Shown: in pieces, positions 7,500 through 17,325 of the stretch
Position numbering within the stretch: the first letter of the stretch is position 1
How the letters are laid out: each line of letters starts with the position of its first letter
From: JBMNKL01 sp050952225
GTDB taxonomy: Bacteria; Bacillota; Clostridia; Acetivibrionales; DTU013
Length of the DNA: 64,000 nucleotides
NCBI GenBank assembly: GCA_050952225.1
Contig: JBMNKL010000001.1
Coordinates: 620,001-684,000, forward strand
Direction of reading: 5' to 3'
The notes under the pieces: model-generated
Seen by the model: the letters and a program-made list of their open reading frames with translations, nothing else
The model's database searches: none
Told to the model about the DNA's origin: nothing
Made by a program: the position numbers and the translations under genes

Positions 7500-9770
7500 T
7501 TATAATTCAGTTTCAAGTATTTTAAAAGGATTGCCGATGCTGCCGTCACCACAGGCTGCAAACCCGGACCTGATGTTCAGGACGGGAAGAATGCCGACGC
7601 TTTCGTCAGCGGCGTCTCTCATGTATATGTATCCGTCCGTATCCACTACCCGTACCATGCTGTTGTTTGAGTAATACGGCGTGCTAAGCCAGTACATCTT
7701 GTCACGGGCTATATTGTGGCCGTTTCTGTAGGCGTCGCATATAAGCTTAATATCAGGAACGAACACCATATCGTTCAGAACCATGTAATATGCCCTGTCA
7801 TGGCCCCTGTCGGCGAGTTTTGGCACATGGGACCAGAAAAATTCATTATCGCCTCCCGCTTTTGCATCAAGGTGGCCGGCCGAGAGCAGGACCTTGTTTT
7901 GAGCAGGCATAAGCAAAGCCTTTTCATATGCGGTAAAGTCACGGATAAAAGTGGTGTTCAGGAATGTGCGTATCTTGCTTGTTTTCCAATGGTTGTCACC
8001 GTACCCGGATGGTATTTCCCCGGGGTATTGATGTTCCGAAAAAGCACCGGCCCCGATTGTGTTTGCGCAAACAAGGGTCAGCTTTGTATTATCGGAAGCA
8101 AGTATATGCCATAACAGTTTTTGTCCGTTGTAGCTTCCGTACTCTATATAACTGCCCTTTGCGCCGTAAGCGGCGGGGCCGGCCCTGGCGCAGGTGACTA
8201 AAATTACCGCGCAGCATAAAAGAACAATAAGTGCCAATGCCACGACAGAGGCCTGTTTCACGGTCTTAGCCGGGGCTGTCCGGAGTTTTGCGATGATCCT
8301 GTGCAGAATATCAATAACCGCAGCAGCAAGGATTACGCTCATAATGTCAATTGACTGGATAAACGCAAACATATGCTTTGCAAGATCTCCCTCGCCGTTT
8401 GCCACTACAGGCAGGCAAAAATTGATTGCAGCAGCGGCGGGCAATGCTGCTCCGATACAGTAATATAAAAGGGATTTATGCCTGTTTGCCGTCTTTTGTT
8501 TCCTATGGCCCATGTGAGCCATGTATATGAAAAACATCATGCATATGGCTGCATTCCACCACGCGGTGTCATAAGGAAGCCTTTTTCTCAGTTCCCCCCA
8601 TATCTCGAATCTCTTGCTGAAAGAAAGCCTTGGCATGCCGGGGCCGTGGTTGGAGAGGTACACCGGCCTTATTATCCCGCTGTTGGCGGCTGCCACTTCG
8701 AGTTTATCCGCAAAGTGCCGGGGATGCTTCATGTAGAACAAAGTAATGTCTGTTTTCGATATTTTTGAAAAATCCTGCTTGAATATATCGCTTTTTACCG
8801 TGTCTGCAACGTCTTTCATGTAATAATTCGTATCCCTAAGCTCAAGCATGTATTCAGGCAGGCCGAGTTCGCGCAGATACCTTTCCGCCGCCGGCTTACC
8901 GGTATCCCTTAATATGCCGAAAAAAACGGAGTTGTAATTTGTCTGAAAATCCATCCACCCGGGGACGATTGTGTACAGGACAGTCATCATGCAGACCGAT
9001 ATGCCGGCGGCGGCCGCGATAAACGGCCGGGACAGCTTGGCCCTTGCAGAATAAAGCCCGGGAACGCAAAACAGCGCGGTAATTATTGCAGCGGGGATGT
9101 TTGCAAACTTGGACCATGCATATAACACAAGAGAAACATAAAAGCAGATGACATCGGCTCTGCCCGGCAGGGGTTTTGTCACGAGCCGCAGGCCGAAGCC
9201 TGCCGAAAGGACGAGGAATATGGTCTGCAAAGCTTCCCCGTAGAATGAATTAAAATAAGTTATATATCCCATATCACAGGCCACTGTCGTTATAAGTGCC
9301 TTTATCAGCAAACCAGGCCAGATGTTTTGCGTCTTTATGCCGGCAAACAGGATAAAGAGGGAAAACCCGTAAAGAAGTATGTATATTGCGCCAAGGACCT
9401 CTATCCTGAAAACATGGATATCGGTTTTGCTGATAAGGTTTATTGCAATATTGGCAAAGACTGCGGCTTTTATGAAAAGATGCTGGACGGAAGGGTAGCA
9501 CGCCGGATTTTTCAGGTGGAAAAGGGCGTTTAGCGCTTTTTGCCACGGAGTATTCCCGGTGAAATCCATCCGGTACGTATTAATAAATACAAAAGAACGC
9601 TCACCCCGCGGAACGGTATAGCTTATACCGTTTGGTTCCATAACTCTTGAAAAATCCCCGTTGTCGGAGAAACCCACGGTCCCGCCATAGCAGAGCGCAA
9701 AAAATGCTATGATGACGGCGGTTAGCGCAAATACGGCATCGTCAATATGTTTTCCTGCAAACCTGGCCAA
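7500..9770 (-). CDS. Polytopic membrane protein fused to a DUF6273-like domain
   Basis: 756 aa, TTG start with GAGGTGAT seven bases upstream. The first 540 residues hold many hydrophobic segments (the first at about 13-32) with a long external loop after the motif SDNGDFSRVM, as seen in GT-C-like glycan polymerases and hexose transferases of cell-wall polysaccharide loci. The last 210 residues form a soluble domain with LLWHILASD, WKTSKIRTFLNTTF and YWLSTPYYS, the pattern of DUF6273, a domain often found on surface proteins of gut and environmental Firmicutes. It shares an operon with the GT2 gene. A role in envelope glycosylation is inference from topology and context; the fusion itself is visible. 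Confidence 0.65.
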   Translation of the reverse strand: MARFAGKHIDDAVFALTAVIIAFFALCYGGTVGFSDNGDFSRVMEPNGISYTVPRGERSFVFINTYRMDFTGNTPWQKALNALFHLKNPACYPSVQHLFIKAAVFANIAINLISKTDIHVFRIEVLGAIYILLYGFSLFILFAGIKTQNIWPGLLIKALITTVACDMGYITYFNSFYGEALQTIFLVLSAGFGLRLVTKPLPGRADVICFYVSLVLYAWSKFANIPAAIITALFCVPGLYSARAKLSRPFIAAAAGISVCMMTVLYTIVPGWMDFQTNYNSVFFGILRDTGKPAAERYLRELGLPEYMLELRDTNYYMKDVADTVKSDIFKQDFSKISKTDITLFYMKHPRHFADKLEVAAANSGIIRPVYLSNHGPGMPRLSFSKRFEIWGELRKRLPYDTAWWNAAICMMFFIYMAHMGHRKQKTANRHKSLLYYCIGAALPAAAAINFCLPVVANGEGDLAKHMFAFIQSIDIMSVILAAAVIDILHRIIAKLRTAPAKTVKQASVVALALIVLLCCAVILVTCARAGPAAYGAKGSYIEYGSYNGQKLLWHILASDNTKLTLVCANTIGAGAFSEHQYPGEIPSGYGDNHWKTSKIRTFLNTTFIRDFTAYEKALLMPAQNKVLLSAGHLDAKAGGDNEFFWSHVPKLADRGHDRAYYMVLNDMVFVPDIKLICDAYRNGHNIARDKMYWLSTPYYSNNSMVRVVDTDGYIYMRDAADESVGILPVLNIRSGFAACGDGSIGNPFKILETEL

Positions 9771-9958
9771 TTATCTATCACCTCATATCAATCAACCGTT
9801 CCGAAGGGTTGAAGTTGCTGTACTTAAATAGTAAAATAAACAATATATATTTACAGGCAGTATTTAATAATGCTTCTCTGCTTCAAATAATATGCGTAAT
9901 ATACGCTGGGCGGACAGGCATTTTTATACTGATATCATGAATTCGGGCGGTATAAAAA

Positions 9959-11053
9959 ATGGGAGACAAAAAAAGAATAGCCGTTATTTTCGGAGGCCAG
10001 TCATCCGAGCATGAAGTATCCAGGTTTTCAGCAGAATCGGTTATAAGGAATATAGATACCGGCAAGTTTGATATAGCCATGATAGGTATCACAAGGGAGG
10101 GAAAGTGGCTTGCCTATGACGGACCCGTCGGGCTTATCGGGACAGGGGAATGGCAGGCGCTGGCAGAAGCGCGGCAGCAGTCGGGGCGGGCCTTGCTTAC
10201 CGCCGGATCGGCAATAGCTGAAGTTGAAAAGGACAACAAAAAAATCGACGTGATTTTCCCTGTCCTGCATGGCATAAATGGCGAGGACGGGACTATCCAG
10301 GGGCTTTTCGAGCTGGCCGGCATTCCATATGTCGGCTGCGGGGTACTGAGTTCCGCATTGTGCATGGATAAGGCATACGCAAAGCTGGTATTTGAGAAGG
10401 AGGGTTTGCAGCAAGGCAAATACCTGGTATTCAGCAGGAAAAATATTGAGCAGGGATTGGACAGTATTATTTCAGAGGTGGAAAGGGCGCTGGAGTATCC
10501 TTGTTTTGTCAAGCCGTCCAATGCGGGTTCCTCGGTCGGCGTCAGCAAGGCGTATGACCGCGGTGGGCTTATAATGGCTTTGCGCCTTGCTGCAAAATAC
10601 GACAGGCGTATTCTTGTCGAGGAATTCATCGACGGAAGGGAAGCGGAGTGCGCCGTACTGGGAAATGACGATCCCGTTGCATCGACCGTCGGCGAAGTGG
10701 TACCATGTAATGAGTTTTATGATTACGAGGCCAAGTATTTATCCGGCGATAAATCAGAGATTATCATACCGGCGGAATTTCCGGACGATGTTATCGATAA
10801 AATCAGGGATTACTCGCTGAGAGCTTTTAAAGCGCTTGACTGTTCCGGGCTTGCAAGGGTGGATTTTTTCGTAAGACGGGACAATAATGAAGTTTATATT
10901 AACGAAATCAATACGATGCCGGGTTTTACGCAGATAAGCATGTATTCGAAACTGTGGGCGGCTTCGGGCATACCTTACGGAGAATTGATCGAGAGGCTGG
11001 TAGAGCTTGCGTTGGAACGGCATGAGGATAACCGAAGGCATATAGACCTCTGA
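9959..11053 (+). CDS. ddl: D-alanine--D-alanine ligase
   Basis: 364 aa ATP-grasp enzyme that makes the D-Ala-D-Ala dipeptide for peptidoglycan. Visible motifs are FGGQSSEHEVS at the N-terminus, HGINGEDGTIQG near 100, KPSNAGSSVGVS near 185 (ATP loop) and NEINTMPGFT near 320 (metal-binding asparagine and glutamate). Length is normal for the family. The ribosome-binding site is weak (CGGGCGG). murI follows 54 bp downstream, so two peptidoglycan precursor enzymes for D-amino acids are grouped. It is divergent from the reverse-strand envelope operon, with about 190 bp of AT-rich sequence between. Confidence 0.95.
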   Translation: MGDKKRIAVIFGGQSSEHEVSRFSAESVIRNIDTGKFDIAMIGITREGKWLAYDGPVGLIGTGEWQALAEARQQSGRALLTAGSAIAEVEKDNKKIDVIFPVLHGINGEDGTIQGLFELAGIPYVGCGVLSSALCMDKAYAKLVFEKEGLQQGKYLVFSRKNIEQGLDSIISEVERALEYPCFVKPSNAGSSVGVSKAYDRGGLIMALRLAAKYDRRILVEEFIDGREAECAVLGNDDPVASTVGEVVPCNEFYDYEAKYLSGDKSEIIIPAEFPDDVIDKIRDYSLRAFKALDCSGLARVDFFVRRDNNEVYINEINTMPGFTQISMYSKLWAASGIPYGELIERLVELALERHEDNRRHIDL

Positions 11054-11107
11054 AGTTCCGAAATAAGCCTGCCATGTTTTAGCATATGATCTTGGGGGAA
11101 TATAGAT

Positions 11108-11917
11108 ATGGACAACAGGCCAATAGGGGTATTTGATTCGGGACTTGGAGGCCTTACTGTCTTTAAGGAGATCACGGCTCTCCTGCCGGGTGAAAGCGTG
11201 ATCTATTTCGGGGACAGCGGACGTGCCCCCTATGGAACAAAGTCGAGGGAAACCATAATTAAATACACGCTCCAGGATGTCCGTTTTTTATTGAGCCATG
11301 ACATAAAAATGCTGGTCATGGCTTGCAACACCATGAGTGCTTTCAGCTACGAGCGGATAAAAATGAGTTTTGACATACCTGTCATAGAGGTAATAGGAGC
11401 AGGAGCCGTAACGGCGGTTTTGCACACTAAAAACAAAAAAATCGGTGTGATAGGGACAACCGCTACGATAAACAGCGGGGCATACGAGAAAGCTATAAGC
11501 AGGCTGGACAGTACAATTGAAACATACCAAAAGGCTTGCCCGCTTTTTGTACCGCTGGTGGAAGAAGGACGGGAATGGTGGGAAAACGATATAGCAATGC
11601 GGATAGCGGAAAATTACCTGTTGCCGCTGAAGCAAAAAGGTATTGATACGCTGGTGCTTGGCTGCACCCATTACCCGTTGCTTCAAAAGATAATTTCCGG
11701 GATAATGGGCGGTGTGAAACTTGTAAGCTCTGCGCTGGAAGTTGCAAGGGTTGTAAAAAACACAATAATGGATAACAATATGCACAGAGATCCGCGGCAC
11801 AAACCGGATTACAGGTATTATACCAGTGACAGCGTCGAAAAGTTCGGGCAGCTTTGCGGCATTATCCTGGGAAGAGCAGTTGACAATGCGGAAAAGATAG
11901 ATATTGAAAAATATTGA
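11108..11917 (+). CDS. murI: Glutamate racemase
   Basis: 269 aa enzyme that interconverts L- and D-glutamate for peptidoglycan. It begins with the family signature IGVFDSGLGGLTV. The two catalytic cysteines lie in ACNTMSAFS near residue 73 and LGCTHYPLL near 185. The first motif has Met where most homologues have Ala (CNTASA). GGGG lies ten bases before the ATG. It is downstream of ddl in the same orientation. Confidence 0.95.
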   Translation: MDNRPIGVFDSGLGGLTVFKEITALLPGESVIYFGDSGRAPYGTKSRETIIKYTLQDVRFLLSHDIKMLVMACNTMSAFSYERIKMSFDIPVIEVIGAGAVTAVLHTKNKKIGVIGTTATINSGAYEKAISRLDSTIETYQKACPLFVPLVEEGREWWENDIAMRIAENYLLPLKQKGIDTLVLGCTHYPLLQKIISGIMGGVKLVSSALEVARVVKNTIMDNNMHRDPRHKPDYRYYTSDSVEKFGQLCGIILGRAVDNAEKIDIEKY

Positions 11918-11972
11918 AACTGATGATACAGTTAATTACTGTGCATGACCGCAGGAAAGGTGCGTGTTTTAT

Positions 11973-12452
11973 ATGGATAAGAACGTCATAATATCGGTTA
12001 AGGGCGCTCAGGCCGCAGACGATCCGGATGCCGGCGTACTGGAGTTTGTTACTGAAGGCAGGTATTACAAAAAGGATGAGGCCTATTACGTGACATACGA
12101 TGAAAGTGACATTACGGGAATGAGCGGGACGAGAACAACACTAAAAGTAACAGACGGTGTAGTGACGCTTATGAGAGTGGGGTCCGTAAATTCGCAATTC
12201 GTGTTTCAACAGGGTCAGAAACATATTTCGTATTACGATACGGAGTACGGGGCATTTACCGTCGGAGTGCTGGCAAACGAGGTGGACATCAAGATCGATG
12301 ACAACGGGGGAGAAATCCGGGTCGGGTATCAGCTTGAAATTGACAATAATAGTTCAGGAAATAATGATTTTTATATGTTAATAAGAGAGGCAGGACAAGC
12401 GGATGAGAAACATTATAGAAGAACTAAGAGAACAAGTCCGGAATACAGTTAG
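11973..12452 (+). CDS. DUF1934 (YwiB-like) protein
   Basis: 159 aa from an ATG eleven bases after AGGAAAGGTG. Recognisable by the lipocalin-like beta-rich pattern of the family: VIISVKGAQ at the start, YYVTYDESDITGM, then FTVGVLANEV late. Function is not established. The frame overlaps the start of argS by 50 bp. The C-terminal 20 residues, encoded inside that overlap, do not look like the family, so the true end may lie near 12390 if a base is wrong here. DUF1934 next to argS is a common Firmicutes arrangement. Confidence 0.78.
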   Translation: MDKNVIISVKGAQAADDPDAGVLEFVTEGRYYKKDEAYYVTYDESDITGMSGTRTTLKVTDGVVTLMRVGSVNSQFVFQQGQKHISYYDTEYGAFTVGVLANEVDIKIDDNGGEIRVGYQLEIDNNSSGNNDFYMLIREAGQADEKHYRRTKRTSPEYS

Positions 12453-14097
12453 GAAAGCATTTTCGGCGGCGGTGGCCAAAGGTGATCTGCCTGATGTGGT
12501 TATAGGCGAAATAGCGGTGGAAACGCCGAAAGAAAAGGAACATGGAGAATTCTCCACCAACCTGGCGATGCAGCTTGCAAAGCAGGCCAGGAAACGGCCC
12601 TCGCAGATTGCAGACATACTGATCGCCAACATGGACTTTTCCGGTACATATATTGAAAAAGCCAAATGCGCCGGCCCCGGGTTTATTAATTTTTACCTGG
12701 AGCTATCCTGGCTTTATGATGCGCTGCGGATTATAGACCTTGAAGGTGAGGATTACGGGAAGATAAACATTGGCAAAGGCAGCAAGGTTATGGTGGAGTT
12801 TGTCAGCGCAAACCCGACAGGGCCGCTTCACATGGGCAATGCCAGGGGAGGGGCGTTAGGCGATTGTATAGCGAGCGTGCTTGAGGCCGCAGGCTATGAC
12901 GTGACACGGGAGTATTACATAAATGACGCCGGTAACCAGATGGAGAGATTCGGATTATCGTTGGAGGCAAGGTATATCCAGCTCCTGAAAGGCGAAGACG
13001 CGGTGGAATTCCCGGAAGATGGCTACCATGGCGAAGATATTACCGACCATATGAAAGACTATATCGCCCAATACGGGGATAAGCTTCTTGAAGCGGAACC
13101 TTCGGCAAGGCGGAAGGAGCTTGTTGATTATGTGCTGCCCAAAAACCTGGAAAGGATCAGGAAAGGGCTTGATGCCTACGGCGTCAGGTATGACGTGTGG
13201 TTTTCCGAGCAATCCCTTTATGACAGCGGCGAACTTGAGGAAACAATGAATTATCTCAGGGATAAATGTTTAATCGAGGAAAAGGAAGGCGCCGTATGGT
13301 TCAAAGCTACGGAATTCGGCCTTGATAAGGACGAGGTCCTTGTCAGGAACAATGGCCTTCCTACCTATTTTGCTTCCGATATAGCATACCACAGGAATAA
13401 ATTCATCAAGCGGGGTTTCGACAGGGTAATAAACCTGCTTGGCGCCGACCACCACGCCCATGCCGCCAGGATGAAGGCTGCCGTCGAGGCGCTCGGGGTG
13501 GATCCTTCAAGGCTTGATATTGTCATATACCAGCTGGTCCGCCTGTTCAGGAACGGTGAAGTGGCCAGGATGTCCAAGAGAACCGGGCGGGCGATATCCC
13601 TTGACGATTTGCTGGAAGAGGTCGGCAGGGATGCGGCGCGTTTCATATTTAACACAAAGGCGTCCGGAAGCCACCTGGATTTTGATCTTGACCTGGCGGT
13701 GAAGCAGTCCAACGAAAACCCCGTTTACTATGTGCAATACGCGCATGCCCGGATCTGCAGCATGCTGAAGCTGATCGAAGCCGAGGGGACAAGGATACCG
13801 GAAGCGGGAGAAGTGGACCTCACCAGGCTCACGGCGCCCGAGGAGCTTGAACTTATAAGAAAGCTTGCCGAGTACCCGGACGAAATCAGGATTTCGGCCC
13901 AGACGCTGGAACCCAGCAGGCTGACCAGGTACGTGATGGATGTCGCGTCTTATTTCCACAGCTTTTATAATGCGTGCAGGGTAAAGGGCGAAGAGGAAGA
14001 ACTGATGAAAGCAAGGCTTTTGCTTGTATCGGCAACCCGTACCGTTATTAAGAATGTCCTGGATATCCTGAGTATAAACGCGCCGGAAAGGATGTAG
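12403..14097 (+). CDS. argS: Arginyl-tRNA synthetase
   Basis: 564 aa class I synthetase that charges tRNA-Arg. It has an N-terminal Add1-type domain, the HIGH-equivalent HMGNA in NPTGPLHMGNARGG near residue 135, and the KMSK-equivalent ARMSKRTGRAISLDDL near 390. The C-terminal DALR anticodon-binding domain ends the protein. Length and motif spacing are normal and the gene is uninterrupted. It overlaps the DUF1934 gene, so translation may be coupled. Confidence 0.96.
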   Translation: MRNIIEELREQVRNTVRKAFSAAVAKGDLPDVVIGEIAVETPKEKEHGEFSTNLAMQLAKQARKRPSQIADILIANMDFSGTYIEKAKCAGPGFINFYLELSWLYDALRIIDLEGEDYGKINIGKGSKVMVEFVSANPTGPLHMGNARGGALGDCIASVLEAAGYDVTREYYINDAGNQMERFGLSLEARYIQLLKGEDAVEFPEDGYHGEDITDHMKDYIAQYGDKLLEAEPSARRKELVDYVLPKNLERIRKGLDAYGVRYDVWFSEQSLYDSGELEETMNYLRDKCLIEEKEGAVWFKATEFGLDKDEVLVRNNGLPTYFASDIAYHRNKFIKRGFDRVINLLGADHHAHAARMKAAVEALGVDPSRLDIVIYQLVRLFRNGEVARMSKRTGRAISLDDLLEEVGRDAARFIFNTKASGSHLDFDLDLAVKQSNENPVYYVQYAHARICSMLKLIEAEGTRIPEAGEVDLTRLTAPEELELIRKLAEYPDEIRISAQTLEPSRLTRYVMDVASYFHSFYNACRVKGEEEELMKARLLLVSATRTVIKNVLDILSINAPERM

Positions 14098-14312
14098 AAA
14101 AAATCCCGGCTGTAACATAATTGTAAACTGTCATATTTCACGCTGCATATTAATTTTCCGCCTTATAAGCCGATATATAAAACGAGACGGTGTCTATGCC
14201 CAATGCATCCGGTAGTGGCAAACACCGGCTTGGTTTTATTCCGTGGGCATATACCCGGTCCCGTTATGTGGACTGTTTGTTCAATACATATCGGAAAAGG
14301 TGGAAATTCAAG

Positions 14313-17299
14313 TTGCGATTTTACCGTAAATTAACCCAAAAACTTAAAGTTTTGCTGTCTATACTGGTCTTGTCCGTATTTTTCACGGGACTGCCTCCGA
14401 TGATGCATGTATTACCTCCGGTTACCGCTGCATCGGCGGCGGAGGTGCCCGGAACCGTATATTACGGTGACATTTCCGCGCAGGCGGTCATCGACGGGTT
14501 GAAGTATACGGATCTGAGCGACAGCGCCTGGTCGAAAGAAGCAATTATTGAAGCTGGCGCGTTGGGCATTCTGAAGGGACTTGACGGGGCAGGGAGACGA
14601 TTTGGCAGGAATGCCGCCCTGACCAGGGAAGAAGCGCTGGCGATCGTATACAGGGCAGTTGGGCGCGAAGAATGAAGCGCTTGCAGGCCGGAACTGCCGT
14701 CAATAATGCGCGTGCGGCGGCGAACAGGAAAACCGACCCGGCGGACGTCCTTTTCGACGGGTTTCTAAGACTGGCTGCAAACGACGGCCTTATTTCTGCC
14801 AGGGATTTGGCCGATGCGTATAATGCCGACCAGGGTGGTCTGACCGAAGAAAACTTCAGAAGGAAAAGCGCCGCCGAGAGGCAGGAATTCGCATTCTGGC
14901 TTGCCAGGACACTGAACCTGCAGCCGGCGGGCCAGCTTCAGGAATTGGTTAACTATGCCGATTGGCGCAGCGTCGATCCAGACAAGATGCAATATATTGA
15001 AATCATGCTGAGGGAAGGAATAATAACGGGCAGCAACGGGCGAATCAATCCCAGGCAGCAGGTTACCAGGGAGCAGGGCGCCCAAATCATAAAGAACGCG
15101 GAAGATGAAATACTGGCAGCCAACGGATACTCAAAAAGCTTCGGAATAATAGAGAAAATCGAGCATATCAAGGATTATACCGGCGGAGATGCCGTTTCAG
15201 GCAAGAGTATAACCGTGGCGAACGCGGACGGAAAATATGCTTTAATACTGACAGCCGAACAGTCGGGCAACGGGGCGGGAAACAAAAATGAAAATACCGG
15301 CGCGGCTGCCGCGGGTCAGAAGATGGAGCTGGTTGTCTATAAAGACGGCGCTGTCGGAAACAGCGGAATACTGAGTACGGGCGACAGGATCAAGTATATT
15401 TATGACAGTTCAAATACGGTCAAGTATATCCAGGTTGTTTCAAATGTCAACGAAACAAGGTATGTGGCTGTCGAGGTAAACAGCGTCGACAGGGCTAACC
15501 TGCTGATTGATGTTGTCAAGCTGTTTGACCTGGATTACCCGGACATTGAAAGCATCATTTACGCCGGTTCTTTCAAGCCGTCTGGGACTGAAATCAACCT
15601 GTACAGGATATCACCCGGTGCATCTGTTTATGTCAACGGCGTCAGGGCAGGCCTGGCGGACATTGCCGCGGGCACGGCCGCCATTTTGACGATTGACGCA
15701 AATAACGTTGTGAGAGATATCCGATGTGTTGATCTGGGAATAAACGCAGAAGCAAGGTATATTGTCAGGGGCATTGTCGAAGAGAACAACCCGAAGCTCG
15801 GATATTTGACGTTATATAACGAAGACGGTTCCGGGACCGGCAGCCAGGCTGTTCTAAGGACGTATAACTATGTCGACCAGAACAGGACAGAAATTTACAG
15901 GAACAGAAAGGCGGTCGGCGCCGACGCCATACAGGCCGGCGATACGGCTTATATAAGGCTTGACGCCGACGGAAACATTGCGTCAATCAGCGCGGTCGAC
16001 AATTATGTCAGGAAATACGGGAGAGTAGTATCCAAGCTTCCGTCGGGAATCCTGGTTGAATACGAGAACGGTATTCAGGAGTTCCTGGATGCCGACAGAA
16101 GCGTAGTTGTGGTCAAAGACAGAATGCTTGTGGGCTTTGACGCGCTAAGAGACGGTGACCGTGTAAGGCTGCTTCTCAATGAAAACGGAAAAGGCGTCGA
16201 ATTGAAGGAAATCACCATAGAAAGTGTTGATCGTTATATCAGCAATATATATAAAGGCAAGGTTGAGAGGATTGACAATATATCCGGCAAAATAGCGGTC
16301 ATGAACATGCAGGTGTTCAACAGGGGCAATTGGGAGCGCATTGATTGGAAAGGTTTGTCGACCATCCCGCTGGCGGAAGAATTTAAGATCTATTTAAACG
16401 ACAGGGTTATTGACATTGACGATGCAAACCGGCTGCTGTATTTAAACGAGGCTTATATTGCCGTCGAGGAAACCTACGGGCATGAAGAGAAGGCTGTCAA
16501 GATGACATTCCGCAACGGTTCGGATACGCCGGTACCTGTCGTATCGGACAAAATAACGGGTGTTGTTTCAGGCTCCGGAAACTTCATGCTTTACAGGGAA
16601 AACGAGAAGGTCGGGTATTCCGACGGCAGCATTATAGTTAAGCACGGAAGGCTTGTGTCCGGCAACAGCCTTGGCAACGGCGACGACGCCTATATGGCGC
16701 TGGACAGGAGCTATTCGGACGGCAGCATATATGCCTCCGTGCTGAAGATAGATGAACCTGTGGATGCGGACAGCCTTGTTATTTACCGGGGCAGGATCAG
16801 CGAAATAAAGGACGGGAGAAGCTTTACCCTTGAATCGTTCTCACAGCTCCAGGGCATTGAATGGGAATACTATAATACGCCAAAGACATTTAATATTACG
16901 TATGACACCCGGGTTCTGAATGAAGAAGGTATCCTGAACGTGCGAGATTTCGTCGGATACGGCGAGAACAGCTATTTGCGCAGAACCGTGTATGTCGCGT
17001 CGGACGGGGTTAACGCCCTTCTGGTAAGCACCGCGCCATTTGGAACAGAAAACATGAGGGGCATAGTCTATGAAATCGACGGTGACCTTATGAAGTTGAG
17101 AAATGTCAGCGTTTATGATGAGTCGGACTTAATGTGGGTCAAACGGCCGGATGTTTCCATTGGCCTTTTGAATAATACGATTATTGTGAAAGAGGGTAAA
17201 ATTGTTAATGCCGCCGCCATCGTCAAGGGCGCGTCGGTAAGGGTGCTGAAAAAGGATACAGGAACAAGCGGAGACGGTTATATAGTATTTGTTGAGTGA
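14313..17299 (+). CDS. Large SLH-domain surface protein, one apparent frameshift
   Basis: I merge two overlapping frames (to 14675 and from 14672). The start is TTG at 14313: AGGTGG lies nine bases upstream and it gives a basic N-terminus plus a hydrophobic signal sequence ending near TAASAAE. The SLH repeat LTREEALAIVYRAVGREE is cut off at 14670, and the next frame continues with alpha-helical SLH sequence that has no signal peptide or ribosome-binding site of its own. One base missing from a GA- codon at 14670-14671 restores a single protein of about 995 aa. A second SLH-like repeat (SVDPDKMQYIEIMLREGI) follows, then a long beta-rich repetitive region. It probably binds cell-wall polymer at the surface. 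Overlapping ATGA coupling is a less likely reading. Confidence 0.75.
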
Positions 17300-17325
17300 A
17301 ACTGTAATTGGGGGTCTTCTTGATA

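Noticed and set aside
14672..17299. Separate 875-aa gene starting at an ATGA overlap
   Set aside because: It has no signal peptide or ribosome-binding site, and it continues the SLH repeat cut off in the preceding frame. A one-base loss explains it better.
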